Positions 8,663 to 16,502 of a stretch of DNA of 24,317 nucleotides are shown here, piece by piece. Position 1 is the first letter of the stretch; each line of letters opens with the position of its first letter. The translations under genes and the position numbers were made by a program. A model generated the notes under the pieces. That model worked only from the letters and a program-made list of their open reading frames with translations, was not told the DNA's origin and searched no databases. Source of the stretch: JBGAPI01 sp044221335 (GTDB taxonomy: Bacteria > Pseudomonadota > Gammaproteobacteria > Xanthomonadales > Ahniellaceae); assembly GCA_044221335.1 (NCBI GenBank), contig JBGAPI010000065.1, positions 1-24,317 on the forward strand, in the 5' to 3' direction.

Positions 8663-10441
8663 ATGGCGGTGCTTCGTCTCTATGTTCGGGTCCTGGGCCT
8701 GCTGGCGCCGGAGCGCTGGCTCGCGATCGCGCTGGCGGTGGCCAACCTCGCCCTCGCCGGCGTCTATTTCGCGGAGCCGGTCCTGTTCGGCAAGGTCGTC
8801 GACTCGCTGGCGAAGCCGGAAGGCGGAAGCACCACCGGACTGATCGCGCTGTGGGCGCTGGTCGGCTTCGGCGGCGTCGTCGCCAGCGTCTGGGTGTCTC
8901 TGCATTCCGATCGCCTCGCGCATCGCCGCCGTCTCGCCGCGATCGGCCAGTTCTTCGAGCACGCCGTCGCGCTGCCGCTGTCCTTCCACGGAGAGCAGCA
9001 CACCAACCGGCTGTCGCGGGTGATGTACGCCGGCGTCGGCAACCTGTTCGGCCTGTGGCTGGGATTCTTCCGCGAGCACCTCGCCACTGCGCTGTCGATC
9101 CTGGTGATGGTGCCGATGGCGCTGGTCATCAACTGGAAGCTCGCGCTCCTGATGATCGGACTGATGGCCGCGTTCGTCCTGTTCAACGCCACCGCGGTGA
9201 AGCGCACCTACAAGCGCCAGGAGGAGGTCGAGGAGCTGCACCACGCGATCACCACCCGCGCCGGCGACGTGTTCGCCAACGTCGGCGTGATCCAGAGCTA
9301 CACCCGCATCGCCGAAGAGGTCCGCGCGCTGCGCGGGATGATGGCGAAGGTGCTGACCGCGCAATACCCGGTGCTGCGCGGCTGGGCGATCGTCACCGTG
9401 TTCAACCGCGCCGCCTCGACGCTGACCGTCATCGCGATCTTCGCGCTGGGCGCGGCGCTGCACGCGCGCGGCGAAGTCAGCCTGGGCCAGATCGTGTCCT
9501 TCGTCGGCTTCTCGATGATGCTGATCGGCCGCCTCGAGCAGTTCGCGTCGTTCATCTCGGGCCTGTTCTTCCAGACCCATTCGCTGCGCAACTTCTTCGA
9601 GGTGCTCGACCTCGCGCCGAAGGTGGCGGAGCGCGCCGACGCCGTCGAGCTGCCGCGCGCCCGCGGCGCGATCCGCTTCGAGAAGGTCAGTTTCGGCTAC
9701 GACCCGGCGCAGCCGGTCGTGAAGGACCTCGACTTCGAGGTGGCGCCGGGCAGCACCGTGGCCCTGGTCGGCCCGACCGGAGCCGGCAAGACCACCGCGC
9801 TGTCGCTGCTGTTCCGCGCCTGGGACCCGCAGGCGGGCACGGTCCGGATCGACGGCCACGACATCCGCGACCTCCGTCTGGAATCGCTCCGGCGCAACAT
9901 CGGCGTGGTGTTCCAGGATCCGGGCCTGCTGTACCGGACGATCGCCGAGAACCTGAAGCTCGGCAAGCCGGACGCGAGCCCGGCCGAACTCGAGATCGCG
10001 GCCCGCGCGGCCGAGGCCCACGCCTTCATCAGCGGCAAGCCCGAGGCCTACGACACCCCGGTGGCCGAGCGCGGCAAGTCCCTGTCCGGCGGCGAACGCC
10101 AGCGTATCGGCATCGCGCGGGCGATGCTGAAGGACGCGCCGATCCTGATCCTCGACGAGGCCACCAGCGCGCTCGACAACGCGACCGAGGCGCGCATCCA
10201 GAAGGCGCTGAACAAGCTGACCCGCGATCGCACGACCTTCGTGATCGCGCATCGCCTGTCGACCGTTCGCAACGCCGACCTGATCCTGGTGATGGACCAG
10301 GGCCGGATCGTCGAGCAGGGACGGTTCGACGCGCTGGTGCGGCAGGGTGGGCTGTTCGCGGAGCTGGCGGAGCAGGGCAAGTTCCTGCCGGACGCGCCGA
10401 ATGAGTCGGACGCTCCGAACGGACTTGCTGTTGCCGCCTGA
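8663..10441 (+). CDS. ndvA: Glucan ABC exporter, fused permease/ATPase (NdvA/ChvA-like)
   Basis: This 592-residue half-transporter has a six-helix membrane domain (about 1-310) fused to an ATPase domain (about 330-575). The N-terminus (LRLYVRVLGLLAPERW..., then AEPVLFGKVVDSL) matches the NdvA/ChvA branch, which exports cyclic beta-1,2-glucan in Rhizobiaceae. ATPase motifs are Walker A VGPTGAGKT (K376), Q-loop VVFQDPGLLY, signature LSGGERQRIGIARAM, Walker B ILILDEATSALD and switch histidine in VIAHRLSTV. ATG 8663 is chosen because GGGGA lies 7 nt upstream. It would act as an inner-membrane homodimer. No glucan synthase (ndvB) is nearby, so the substrate here could be another glucan; MsbA-like lipid export is a less likely alternative. 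Confidence 0.85.
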   Translation: MAVLRLYVRVLGLLAPERWLAIALAVANLALAGVYFAEPVLFGKVVDSLAKPEGGSTTGLIALWALVGFGGVVASVWVSLHSDRLAHRRRLAAIGQFFEHAVALPLSFHGEQHTNRLSRVMYAGVGNLFGLWLGFFREHLATALSILVMVPMALVINWKLALLMIGLMAAFVLFNATAVKRTYKRQEEVEELHHAITTRAGDVFANVGVIQSYTRIAEEVRALRGMMAKVLTAQYPVLRGWAIVTVFNRAASTLTVIAIFALGAALHARGEVSLGQIVSFVGFSMMLIGRLEQFASFISGLFFQTHSLRNFFEVLDLAPKVAERADAVELPRARGAIRFEKVSFGYDPAQPVVKDLDFEVAPGSTVALVGPTGAGKTTALSLLFRAWDPQAGTVRIDGHDIRDLRLESLRRNIGVVFQDPGLLYRTIAENLKLGKPDASPAELEIAARAAEAHAFISGKPEAYDTPVAERGKSLSGGERQRIGIARAMLKDAPILILDEATSALDNATEARIQKALNKLTRDRTTFVIAHRLSTVRNADLILVMDQGRIVEQGRFDALVRQGGLFAELAEQGKFLPDAPNESDAPNGLAVAA

Positions 10442-10458
10442 ATTGGTGCTGGTGCCGA

Positions 10459-10616
10459 GGGCCCCGGGCATAGGGCCCTGGGCCCGCTGGTTCGAGGCCA
10501 CCGGAAGGGTGTCGCGTCGTCGTCGGGGCCGCTCCGATGCGGCGCGATCCGGCACGCAGACCTCGGCAGTTGCATGCCTCGGTCGATCCGGGCCCCGGGC
10601 CCTCTGCCCTGGGTCC
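10459..10616 (+). repeat. Pair of 27-bp GC palindromes in the ndvA-cysG gap
   Basis: Two direct copies occur 131 bp apart. Copy 1 (10459-10485) has arms GGGCCCCGGGC and GCCCTGGGCCC round ATAGG. Copy 2 (10590-10616) has arms GGGCCCCGGGC and GCCCTGGGTCC round CCTCT. The arms pair over about 10 bp with one mismatch, while the 5-nt centre is unrelated between copies. The first lies 17 bp after the ndvA stop and could end or stabilise that transcript. The remainder of the 293-bp gap (10442-10734) holds no supported gene. Confidence 0.65.
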
Positions 10617-10734
10617 TCGAATGCCGACGTCGAAGCGTCCCGCCTCCATGACCGACGCGGCTACGACGAAGCGGGCATAAGCACATCGCCGCAAACGATT
10701 TCCCCGGGCGCCAGCGGCGGACGAAGCTGACGCC

Positions 10735-12159
10735 ATGGACTTCCTTCCGCTCTTCCTCCGACTCCGCGACCAGCCCGTCCTCGTGGTCGGTGGTGGCACC
10801 GTCGCACACCGCAAGATCGACTGGCTGCGCCGCGCCGGGGCGCGCGTGCGGGCGGTGGCGATCGCGGCGCGTCCCGAACTGATTGCAGCGGCGACACGCG
10901 GCGAGATCGACCTCGTCGTTCGCGAGTTTCAGGATCAAGACGTTGAAGGTGCGCGGCTGGTCGTGGCCGCCACCGGCGAGCGTGAGGTCAATAGAGGGGT
11001 TGCCGCGTCAGCGGCAGCCCGAGGCATCTGGTTCAACGCCGTCGACGACGCCGAGTCCTCCGCCGCGATCTTCCCGGCCGTGATCGACCGCTCGCCGCTG
11101 ATCGTCGCGGTGTCCTCGGGCGGCACCTCGCCGCTGCTCGCAACCCACGTGCGCGGCAGGATCGAACGGCTGCTTGACGCCAGCGTCGGCCGTCTCGCGA
11201 CCTGGGCCGCGACGCTGCGCGCCGAGGTCAAGCGACGCCTGCCGGAAGGCGCGGCACAGCGGCGCTACTGGCGCACGATCTTCGACGGCGCCGCGGCACG
11301 CGCGATCGCCGACGGCCGGACCGAGCGCGCCGACTGGATCGCCCGCCGCGAACTCGCCGCGGCGAAGGCCGACCGCCATGGCCGCGTGCTCCTGGTCGGC
11401 GCAGGCCCGGGCGATCCGGACCTGCTGACCCTGCGCGCGCTGCGGGCTCTGCAGGAAGCCGACGTGATCCTGTACGACCGCCTGGTCGGACCGGGCATCC
11501 TCGACCTCGCCCGCCGCGACGCCGAGCGGATCGACGTCGGCAAGCGCCACGGCGCTGCGGAGATCACCCAGCAGCGCATCCACGAGCTGCTGGTCGAGCA
11601 TGCGCGCGCCGGTCGTACGGTGGTGCGGCTGAAGGGCGGCGATCCGCTGCTGTTCGCCCGCGCCAGCGAGGAACTCGAGGTCCTGCGCAGCCACGGCATC
11701 GCGTTCGAGATCGTGCCGGGGATCAGCGCGGCGTTCGCCGCGGCGAGCTACGCCGGTATCCCGCTGACCGAGCGCGGCACCGCGCCGGGCGTCCGCCTGC
11801 TGACCGCGACCGCCTGCGCCGGTGGCGCGACGCCGGACTGGGCCGAGGCCGGTCGCGGTCGCGACACGCTGGTGTTCTACATGGGCGTCGCGCAGCTCGA
11901 CGAGATCAGCGCGCAGTTGATCGCCCACGGCCGAGCGGCGGACACGCCGGCGGCGCTGGTGGAAAGCGCCAGTCGCCCGGAGCAGCGCGTGGTGCTGTCG
12001 ACGCTCGCCGGCATCGCCGAGGCGTCCCGCGCCCACGCCGTCAAATCGCCGGCGCTACTGGTGGTCGGCGAGGTCGTGCGACGGGCGCACGAGTTCCGCT
12101 GGTTCGGGGCCGAGCCGGTCGAATCGACCGCCCCGCTCGCGGCGGCGCAAGCCGCGTAG
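10735..12159 (+). CDS. cysG: Siroheme synthase (trifunctional CysG)
   Basis: This 474-residue enzyme makes siroheme, the cofactor of sulfite and nitrite reductases, from uroporphyrinogen III. The N-terminal dehydrogenase/ferrochelatase half has an NAD site (VLVVGGGTVAHRKIDWL, about 15-31), a FNAVDD segment and VAVSSGGTSPLLA. The C-terminal SAM-dependent uroporphyrinogen-III methyltransferase half (from about 217) has LLVGAGPGDPDLLTLRALRALQ, RLKGGDP, VPGISAAFAAASYAGIPLTERG and DTLVFYMG. The usual GRGGEE motif reads ARASEE, and the late glycine positions in ESASRPEQRVVLSTL also differ from textbook CysG. The start is ATG 10735, giving the usual MDFLPLFLRLRDQPVLVVGGG opening. Its TAG stop is the TAG of a GTAG-type repeat head that starts the array after it. 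No other sulfur-assimilation gene is in the window. Confidence 0.95.
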   Translation: MDFLPLFLRLRDQPVLVVGGGTVAHRKIDWLRRAGARVRAVAIAARPELIAAATRGEIDLVVREFQDQDVEGARLVVAATGEREVNRGVAASAAARGIWFNAVDDAESSAAIFPAVIDRSPLIVAVSSGGTSPLLATHVRGRIERLLDASVGRLATWAATLRAEVKRRLPEGAAQRRYWRTIFDGAAARAIADGRTERADWIARRELAAAKADRHGRVLLVGAGPGDPDLLTLRALRALQEADVILYDRLVGPGILDLARRDAERIDVGKRHGAAEITQQRIHELLVEHARAGRTVVRLKGGDPLLFARASEELEVLRSHGIAFEIVPGISAAFAAASYAGIPLTERGTAPGVRLLTATACAGGATPDWAEAGRGRDTLVFYMGVAQLDEISAQLIAHGRAADTPAALVESASRPEQRVVLSTLAGIAEASRAHAVKSPALLVVGEVVRRAHEFRWFGAEPVESTAPLAAAQAA

Positions 12160-12312
12160 GGCGCGCACTGCGCGCCATTGCCAACACACCTCGCATCCGT
12201 CCGCAGGGCGCGCACTACGCGCCATTGCCAAGACACCTCGCATCCGTCGGAAGGGCGCGCATCGCGCGCCATTGCCGATACGCCTCGCGGAGGCGCGCGG
12301 TGCGCGCCCTAC
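12156..12312 (-). repeat. 47-bp-period REP array between convergent cysG and a TPR gene
   Basis: Three GGGCGCGCA-type hairpins begin at 12159, 12206 and 12253, exactly 47 bp apart, each followed by CGCGCCATTGCC and a CCTCGC segment. A fourth hairpin in the opposite orientation (GGCGCGC-GGT-GCGCGCC, 12292-12308) closes the array and ends in CCTACG. On the minus strand the hairpin core and its flanks match those of the 68-bp array at 138-436 over about 26 nt, so both arrays belong to one GTAG-headed family with different spacer lengths. The array fills the whole space between two convergent genes and overlaps both stop codons. A bidirectional terminator or mRNA-end role is likely. Confidence 0.85.
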
Positions 12313-13217
12313 GCGCCGAGGCGCTTCAGGTCCTTCTTGGCGCCTTCCTGGGCGGCGTCGATGGCCACCGCCTTCTTCAGCTCGGCGATCGCCTCGTCCT
12401 TGCGGCCGAGCTTCTCCAGGATCAGCCCGCGTCGCCAGTGCGCCGGTGCTTCGCTGATGTCGGGATCCTTCACGGGCAGCGCGATGTAGCGGTCGAGGTG
12501 CGCGAGGCCGGTGTCGAGCTCTTCGCCCGACATCGCGCTGATCCGTCCAAGCATGTAGATCGCCATCGGATTGTCCTTCTCGCTCTCGAGCACGCCGCTC
12601 CAGAACGCGCGGGCATCCGCCCAGCGCTGGCGGCCGATCAGGTGCTGGCCGAGCGCGAGGCGGGCGCGACGATAGTCGGCCGCGTTCGACGGCTCGAGCG
12701 CGGCCCGGAACTCGGCCTCCGCCTTGGCGTCGTCCTTGTCCTGCTGCGCGAGGAAGCCGCTGGCGACGTGGCCGGCGCCGGCATCGACCTTGGCGATCGC
12801 CGCCGCCTGCGCGACTGCCTTGTCGCGCCCGCCACCCATGATGCCGGGCGCGATCATGTAGAACTGCAGCAGGTCGAACTGCACGTCGAGGTTGGCGGCA
12901 TCGAGCGCCAGCGCCTGGTCCAGCGCCTCGTGGCAGCGGCTCGCCCACTTCGGCTTGGTGAACATGGACGACGCCAGCGCCTGCTGGCCGTAGGTGCGCG
13001 ACAGCCACAGCCACGCGATCGCATCCTTCGGCGCCTGCTTGGTCCAGGCTTCGGCGCGCTCGACTGCGCCGTCGATGTCGGCCTTGGCAAGCAGCGCCTT
13101 GATCTCGCCGACCGCCGCCGGCAGCGGCGAGGTCTGCGCGAAGCTCGGCGACGACAAGGCCATCGTCAGGACGAAGGCGAGGACCAGGGACGGACGTTGC
13201 GACAGCGAGGACGACAT
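12309..13217 (-). CDS. Exported TPR-repeat protein of unknown role
   Basis: This 302-residue protein has a signal peptide (1-27, ending SFA before QTSP) and is then almost entirely alpha-helical with TPR-like units. Examples are 'GEIKALLAKADIDGAVERAEAWTK', 'HEALDQALALDAANLDVQFDL', 'AEAEFRAALEPSNAADYRRARLALG' and 'GLILEKLGRKDEAIAELKKAVAID'. The segment FYMIAPGIMGGGRDKA in the middle is distinctive; similar sequences occur in unnamed periplasmic TPR proteins. I chose ATG 13217 because the frame's earlier ATG (13280) adds residues before a normal signal peptide. It lies 142 bp downstream of queG on the same strand. Its TAG stop lies in a GTAG repeat head. It is probably a periplasmic protein-interaction module; a partner is not visible. 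Confidence 0.85.
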   Translation of the reverse strand: MSSSLSQRPSLVLAFVLTMALSSPSFAQTSPLPAAVGEIKALLAKADIDGAVERAEAWTKQAPKDAIAWLWLSRTYGQQALASSMFTKPKWASRCHEALDQALALDAANLDVQFDLLQFYMIAPGIMGGGRDKAVAQAAAIAKVDAGAGHVASGFLAQQDKDDAKAEAEFRAALEPSNAADYRRARLALGQHLIGRQRWADARAFWSGVLESEKDNPMAIYMLGRISAMSGEELDTGLAHLDRYIALPVKDPDISEAPAHWRRGLILEKLGRKDEAIAELKKAVAIDAAQEGAKKDLKRLGA

Positions 13218-13359
13218 GGCGGCAATGACCTGCGGATGGGATGACGAGGCGCGCACCCTACGAGATGAAGCTTGAAGCATTCGTTAACCGGCCACCCTGC
13301 TGTAGGACCTATTCCATTTCCAGTCTCGCCGCAGCCTTCCTGGACGCGCCGCTCTTCAC

Positions 13360-14436
13360 TTACGGAATTCGCGCAGCGAATTCCGCGAGCGCCCAATGCG
13401 CCGCCTCCCGCACGAGCTCGCTCGGATGTGCAGCTCCGGCCCTCAGCGCTTCGATCGCAGCAGGCGAGACCGGCCCGTTGCCGAGCGCGATCGCGATGTT
13501 CGAGAGCCACTTCGCATGGCCGATGCGGCGGATGGCGGAGCCTTCGGTGTTGCGGAGAAAGGTCGCCTCGTCCCACGCGAACAGTTCCAGCAGCGTGGCG
13601 ACGTCGAGCCGATGGCGCGGCGCGAAATCCGGCTCGGACGTGCGGCGCGCGAACTTGTTCCAGGGACACGCCAGCTGGCAGTCGTCGCAGCCGTAGATGC
13701 GGTTGCCCAGCGCGCGGCGGAACTCGTGCGGGATCGGCCCGTCCAGCTCGATCGTCAGGTAGGAGATGCAGCGCCGCGCGTCGACGCGGTACGGCGCGAC
13801 GATCGCGCCGGTCGGGCACGCGCCGATGCAGCGCGTGCAGGTGCCGCAGTGGTCGGTCGCCGGCGCGTCGGCCGGCAGCGCGAGCGTGGTGTAGATCTCG
13901 CCGAGGAAGAACCAGGAGCCGGTCTTCGCGTCGATCAGGTTGGTGTGCTTGCCGATCCAGCCGAGGCCCGCGTTGCGCGCCAGCGCCTTCTCCAGCACCG
14001 GAGCACTGTCGGTGAACACCCGGTGGCCGAACGGGCCGACCCGCTCGGCAAGCCCGTCCGCCAGCTTCTGCAGGCGGTTGCGCAGCAGCTTGTGGTAGTC
14101 GCGGCCCAGGGCATAGCGCGAGACGTAGGCGCGCTGCGGCTCGTCGAGGTTGGCCTGCATCGCCGCGGCGTCCGGCAGGTAATCGATCCGCGCGGAGATC
14201 ACGGACAGCGTGCCGGGCACCAGCTCGCCCGGCCGTGTGCGCTTGCTGCCGTGACGGTGCATGTAGTCCATCTCGCCCGCGCAGCCGGCAGCGAGCCAGT
14301 CGTCGAGATGGCGCTCGTCGTCGGACAGGTCGATGCCGCTGATGCCGAGCTTCTGGAACCCCAACGCGGCGCCGAGGCGCCGGATCTCGTCCACGACGGC
14401 CGCTGGATCGATGGGAGAGGACGAGGCGGCAGGCAC
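13360..14436 (-). CDS. queG: Epoxyqueuosine reductase
   Basis: This 358-residue cobalamin-dependent iron-sulfur enzyme reduces epoxyqueuosine to queuosine at position 34 of Tyr, His, Asn and Asp tRNAs. The N-terminal part carries GFQKLGISGIDLSDDERHLDDWL, MDYMHRHG and the active-site region HRVFTDSAPVLEKALARNAGLGWIGKHTN. Two [4Fe-4S] motifs follow: CGTCTRCIGACPTGAI (about 196-211) and CDDCQLACPWN (about 249-259). A HEAT-like C-terminus ends the protein, the usual QueG length. The start is GTG 14436; no ATG in frame gives a normal N-terminus. It diverges from nnr across only 20 bp, and the two genes are also neighbours in E. coli and many relatives. The minus-strand sequence TATACT-TTTCGC-GTG suggests a leaderless mRNA. 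Confidence 0.95.
   Translation of the reverse strand: MPAASSSPIDPAAVVDEIRRLGAALGFQKLGISGIDLSDDERHLDDWLAAGCAGEMDYMHRHGSKRTRPGELVPGTLSVISARIDYLPDAAAMQANLDEPQRAYVSRYALGRDYHKLLRNRLQKLADGLAERVGPFGHRVFTDSAPVLEKALARNAGLGWIGKHTNLIDAKTGSWFFLGEIYTTLALPADAPATDHCGTCTRCIGACPTGAIVAPYRVDARRCISYLTIELDGPIPHEFRRALGNRIYGCDDCQLACPWNKFARRTSEPDFAPRHRLDVATLLELFAWDEATFLRNTEGSAIRRIGHAKWLSNIAIALGNGPVSPAAIEALRAGAAHPSELVREAAHWALAEFAARIP
13363..13385 (-). other. 10-bp perfect hairpin in the last codons of queG
   Basis: CGGAATTCGC-GCA-GCGAATTCCG forms a perfect 10-bp stem with a 3-nt loop, directly before the queG TAA (13362-13360). It encodes the last residues (AEFAARIP), so it is under both coding and structural constraint. 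There is no U-tract after it on the minus strand. Confidence 0.6.
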
Positions 14437-14442
14437 GCGAAA

Positions 14443-14450
14443 AGTATACT
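14443..14450. promoter_or_regulatory. Shared palindromic -10 element for queG and nnr (leaderless geometry both ways)
   Basis: AGTATACT is its own reverse complement, so it offers TATACT on both strands. On the plus strand TATACT (14445-14450) is followed by GGGCCG and then ATG of nnr. On the minus strand TATACT (14448-14443) is followed by TTTCGC and then GTG of queG. A -10 hexamer followed by 6 nt puts +1 on the first base of each start codon. Neither gene has a Shine-Dalgarno in the 20-bp gap, and no good -35 or extended -10 is seen on either side. Confidence 0.6.
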
Positions 14451-14456
14451 GGGCCG

Positions 14457-15953
14457 ATGAATTACCCAGTCTCCGCCTACTCCGTCGCCGCCGTCCGCGA
14501 GCTCGACCGCCGCGCCATCGCCGCCCTCGACGGCAACGGCCACGCGCTGATGACCACGGCCGCGACGGCCGCCTACCGCCGCCTGCGCGCGCGCTGGCCG
14601 GAGGCCAAGCGCCTGGTGGTCGCCTGCGGCCGTGGCAACAACGGCGGCGACGGCTACGTGCTCGCCCGCCTCGCCCGGGCCGACGGCCTCGCCGTCGAGG
14701 TGGTGACCTGCGCCGAGGGCGATCCGACCACCTCGGATGCGCTGCGCTCGCGCGACGAGTACGCCGCCGCGGGTGGCCGCATCCGTGTCTGGGAAGCCGC
14801 CGGGGAGGCGCTGCTCGCGCATACCGATGTGATCGTCGACGGCCTCTTCGGCATCGGCCTGGCGCGGCCACCGGAGGGACTCGCGGCCGAACTGATCCTC
14901 GCGATCAATGCGTCCGGCCGACCGGTACTCGCGCTCGACCTGCCCTCCGGCCTCGACGCCGACTGCGGCGCGACGCCGGGCGCATGCATCGACGCCGCGC
15001 TGACCGTGGCCTTCATCGGCGTGAAGCAGGGCCAACTGACCGGCCGCGCCGCCGCGGTGCAGGGCACGCTGGTCCTGGAAGGACTCGACATCGACGGCGC
15101 GCTCCGTGCCGAGGTCGCAGCAACCGTCCGCGTGCTCCACGCCGACGAGCTTGCCACCGCGCTGCGGCCGCGCGCCCGCGACGCCCACAAGGGCCGCTGC
15201 GGGCACGTCCTGCTGATCGGCGGCGACGAGGGTTTTGCCGGCGCGATCCGCCTGGCCGCGGAGGCCGCCGCGCGCAGCGGCGCCGGACTGGTCTCGGTCG
15301 CGACGCGCTCCGCGCACGCGGCACTGATCAGCGCCGCGCGGCCGGAGCTGATGGCGCGCGGCGTCGAGGACGCGCGGTCGCTCGAACCGCTGATCGAACG
15401 CTGCGACGTGATCGCGATCGGCCCCGGCCTGGGCCGCGGCGACTGGGGACGCCACCTGCTCTCGGCGGCGATGGCCTCCGGCAAGCCGCTGGTGGTCGAC
15501 GCCGATGCGCTGAACCTGCTCGCCGCCCTGCCCCGGATCCTGCCGGCCGATGCGGTGCTGACCCCGCATCCCGGGGAAGCCGCGCGCCTCGACGGCTGCG
15601 CCGTCGCGGAGATCGAACGCGACCGCTACGCCGCGCTGTCGCGCCTGGTGAAGCGCTTCGGCTGCACCGTGGTGCTGAAGGGTGCCGGCACGCTGATCGC
15701 CCGCAGGGAGTCCGCCGTGTACGTGAACCCCCACGCCAATCCCGGCATGGCCAGCGGCGGCATGGGCGACGTGCTGACCGGCGTGATCGCCGCCCTGCGG
15801 GCGCAGGGCCTGGCGACGCTGGATGCGGCGCGGCTCGGCGTGCTGGCCCATGCGGAGGCGGCGCGACGGGCCGCATGCGGCGGAGAACGCGGAATGCTCG
15901 CCGGAGACGTGATCGCGGAGTTGCGGGCGGTCGTCAATCCGCGGTCGGCCTGA
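14457..15953 (+). CDS. nnr: Bifunctional NAD(P)H-hydrate epimerase / ADP-dependent NAD(P)H-hydrate dehydratase
   Basis: This 498-residue repair enzyme converts damaged, hydrated NAD(P)H back to NAD(P)H. The N-terminal epimerase domain (about 1-215) shows GRGNNGGDG (58-66), DGLFGIGL and LDLPSGLDADCG. The C-terminal dehydratase domain (about 225-498) shows KGRCGHVLLIGGDEGFAGA, AIGPGLGRG, LVVDADALNLLA, VLTPHPGEAARL, VVLKGAGTLIA and NPGMASGGMGDVLTG (about 428-442). Domain order and length match the E. coli fusion (formerly YjeF). The start is ATG 14457 with no Shine-Dalgarno and a TATACT 6 nt upstream, consistent with leaderless translation. In many gammaproteobacteria tsaE follows; here an unrelated small gene does, 40 bp downstream. 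Confidence 0.96.
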   Translation: MNYPVSAYSVAAVRELDRRAIAALDGNGHALMTTAATAAYRRLRARWPEAKRLVVACGRGNNGGDGYVLARLARADGLAVEVVTCAEGDPTTSDALRSRDEYAAAGGRIRVWEAAGEALLAHTDVIVDGLFGIGLARPPEGLAAELILAINASGRPVLALDLPSGLDADCGATPGACIDAALTVAFIGVKQGQLTGRAAAVQGTLVLEGLDIDGALRAEVAATVRVLHADELATALRPRARDAHKGRCGHVLLIGGDEGFAGAIRLAAEAAARSGAGLVSVATRSAHAALISAARPELMARGVEDARSLEPLIERCDVIAIGPGLGRGDWGRHLLSAAMASGKPLVVDADALNLLAALPRILPADAVLTPHPGEAARLDGCAVAEIERDRYAALSRLVKRFGCTVVLKGAGTLIARRESAVYVNPHANPGMASGGMGDVLTGVIAALRAQGLATLDAARLGVLAHAEAARRAACGGERGMLAGDVIAELRAVVNPRSA

Positions 15954-15993
15954 TCAGCGCCGCGATCGCGTCCCGCGGACCCCTCGGGCACCG

Positions 15994-16416
15994 ATGCGAC
16001 CTCGCGACCTCGCCCCTCTGTCCGAGCTGCGCAAGCATCTCGCTCCCGACGAGCGTGCCGGCGTCGATGCCTGCCTCCGGGTCGTCGACTCGATGACCCA
16101 GGACTACCACGACTGCAAGGGCCACCCGACGATGAGTCTCGACGAACATCTCGCGCTGCTGCCGCTGTCGCTCGCGCAGAGCGCGTTCGTCCGGATGGGC
16201 CTCGAGCCGCTTCTCCTGGACGCATCCGGCTTCGCCGCACTGCGGGCGCCGGAATGGCTGCGGCAGGAGCTCGGGCTGCCTTCCGATCGCTACGCGGAGC
16301 CCACGTGGCGCTCGCCGATGATGGTGCGTGTCCGCCTCCGGGCCGGCGTGATCCATGGGCTGGTGCCGCAGTACTGGTTCCTCTGCGATCGCTGCCCGGG
16401 GATCGCCTTCGGGTGA
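15994..16416 (+). CDS. Hypothetical 140-residue protein, probably cotranscribed with nnr
   Basis: The frame shows the strong third-position G/C bias of neighbouring genes and lies 40 bp after nnr, so it is probably real and in the same operon. No signal peptide or membrane segment is seen, so it is probably cytoplasmic. The N-terminal half is charged and helical (LRKHLAPDERAGVDACLRVVDSMTQDYHDCKGHPTMSLDEHL). The C-terminal half has RAPEWLRQELGLPSDRYAEPTW and a beta-like VRVRLRAGVIHGLVPQYWFLCDRCPGIAFG tail. Three of its four cysteines could form CHxC-like pairs with histidines, but no clear metal motif is present. I do not recognise a family. The ATG at 15994 has only a weak ribosome site. An antisense frame over 15934-16356 is a shadow. 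Confidence 0.65.
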   Translation: MRPRDLAPLSELRKHLAPDERAGVDACLRVVDSMTQDYHDCKGHPTMSLDEHLALLPLSLAQSAFVRMGLEPLLLDASGFAALRAPEWLRQELGLPSDRYAEPTWRSPMMVRVRLRAGVIHGLVPQYWFLCDRCPGIAFG

Positions 16417-16425
16417 CGCCGACCG

Positions 16426-16468
16426 GCGCGGCTAGCGCCGCGCGGCGATGGTCGCTGCCACGGCAGCG
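16426..16468. terminator. Two hairpins between convergent genes
   Basis: GCGCGGC-TAGC-GCCGCGC (16426-16443) is a 7-bp perfect stem. CGCTGC-CACG-GCAGCG (16453-16468) is a 6-bp stem, extendable to 7 with a 2-nt loop. They lie between the stop of the 140-residue gene (16416) and the end of the Cys-repeat gene (16503), facing each other. Neither has a U-tract, so the terminator call rests on position. Confidence 0.4.
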
Positions 16469-16502
16469 GTCCGGGGCGAGGTGTCCCGCCGACGGCCCGG
16501 GC

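Noticed and set aside
8576..10555. 659-codon minus-strand frame opposite ndvA
   Set aside because: The plus strand has all ABC motifs; the antisense frame is low-complexity His/Arg/Gln/Ala sequence.
15934..16356. Antisense frame over the small gene after nnr
   Set aside because: It has no ribosome site, weaker third-position bias, and covers the nnr stop.
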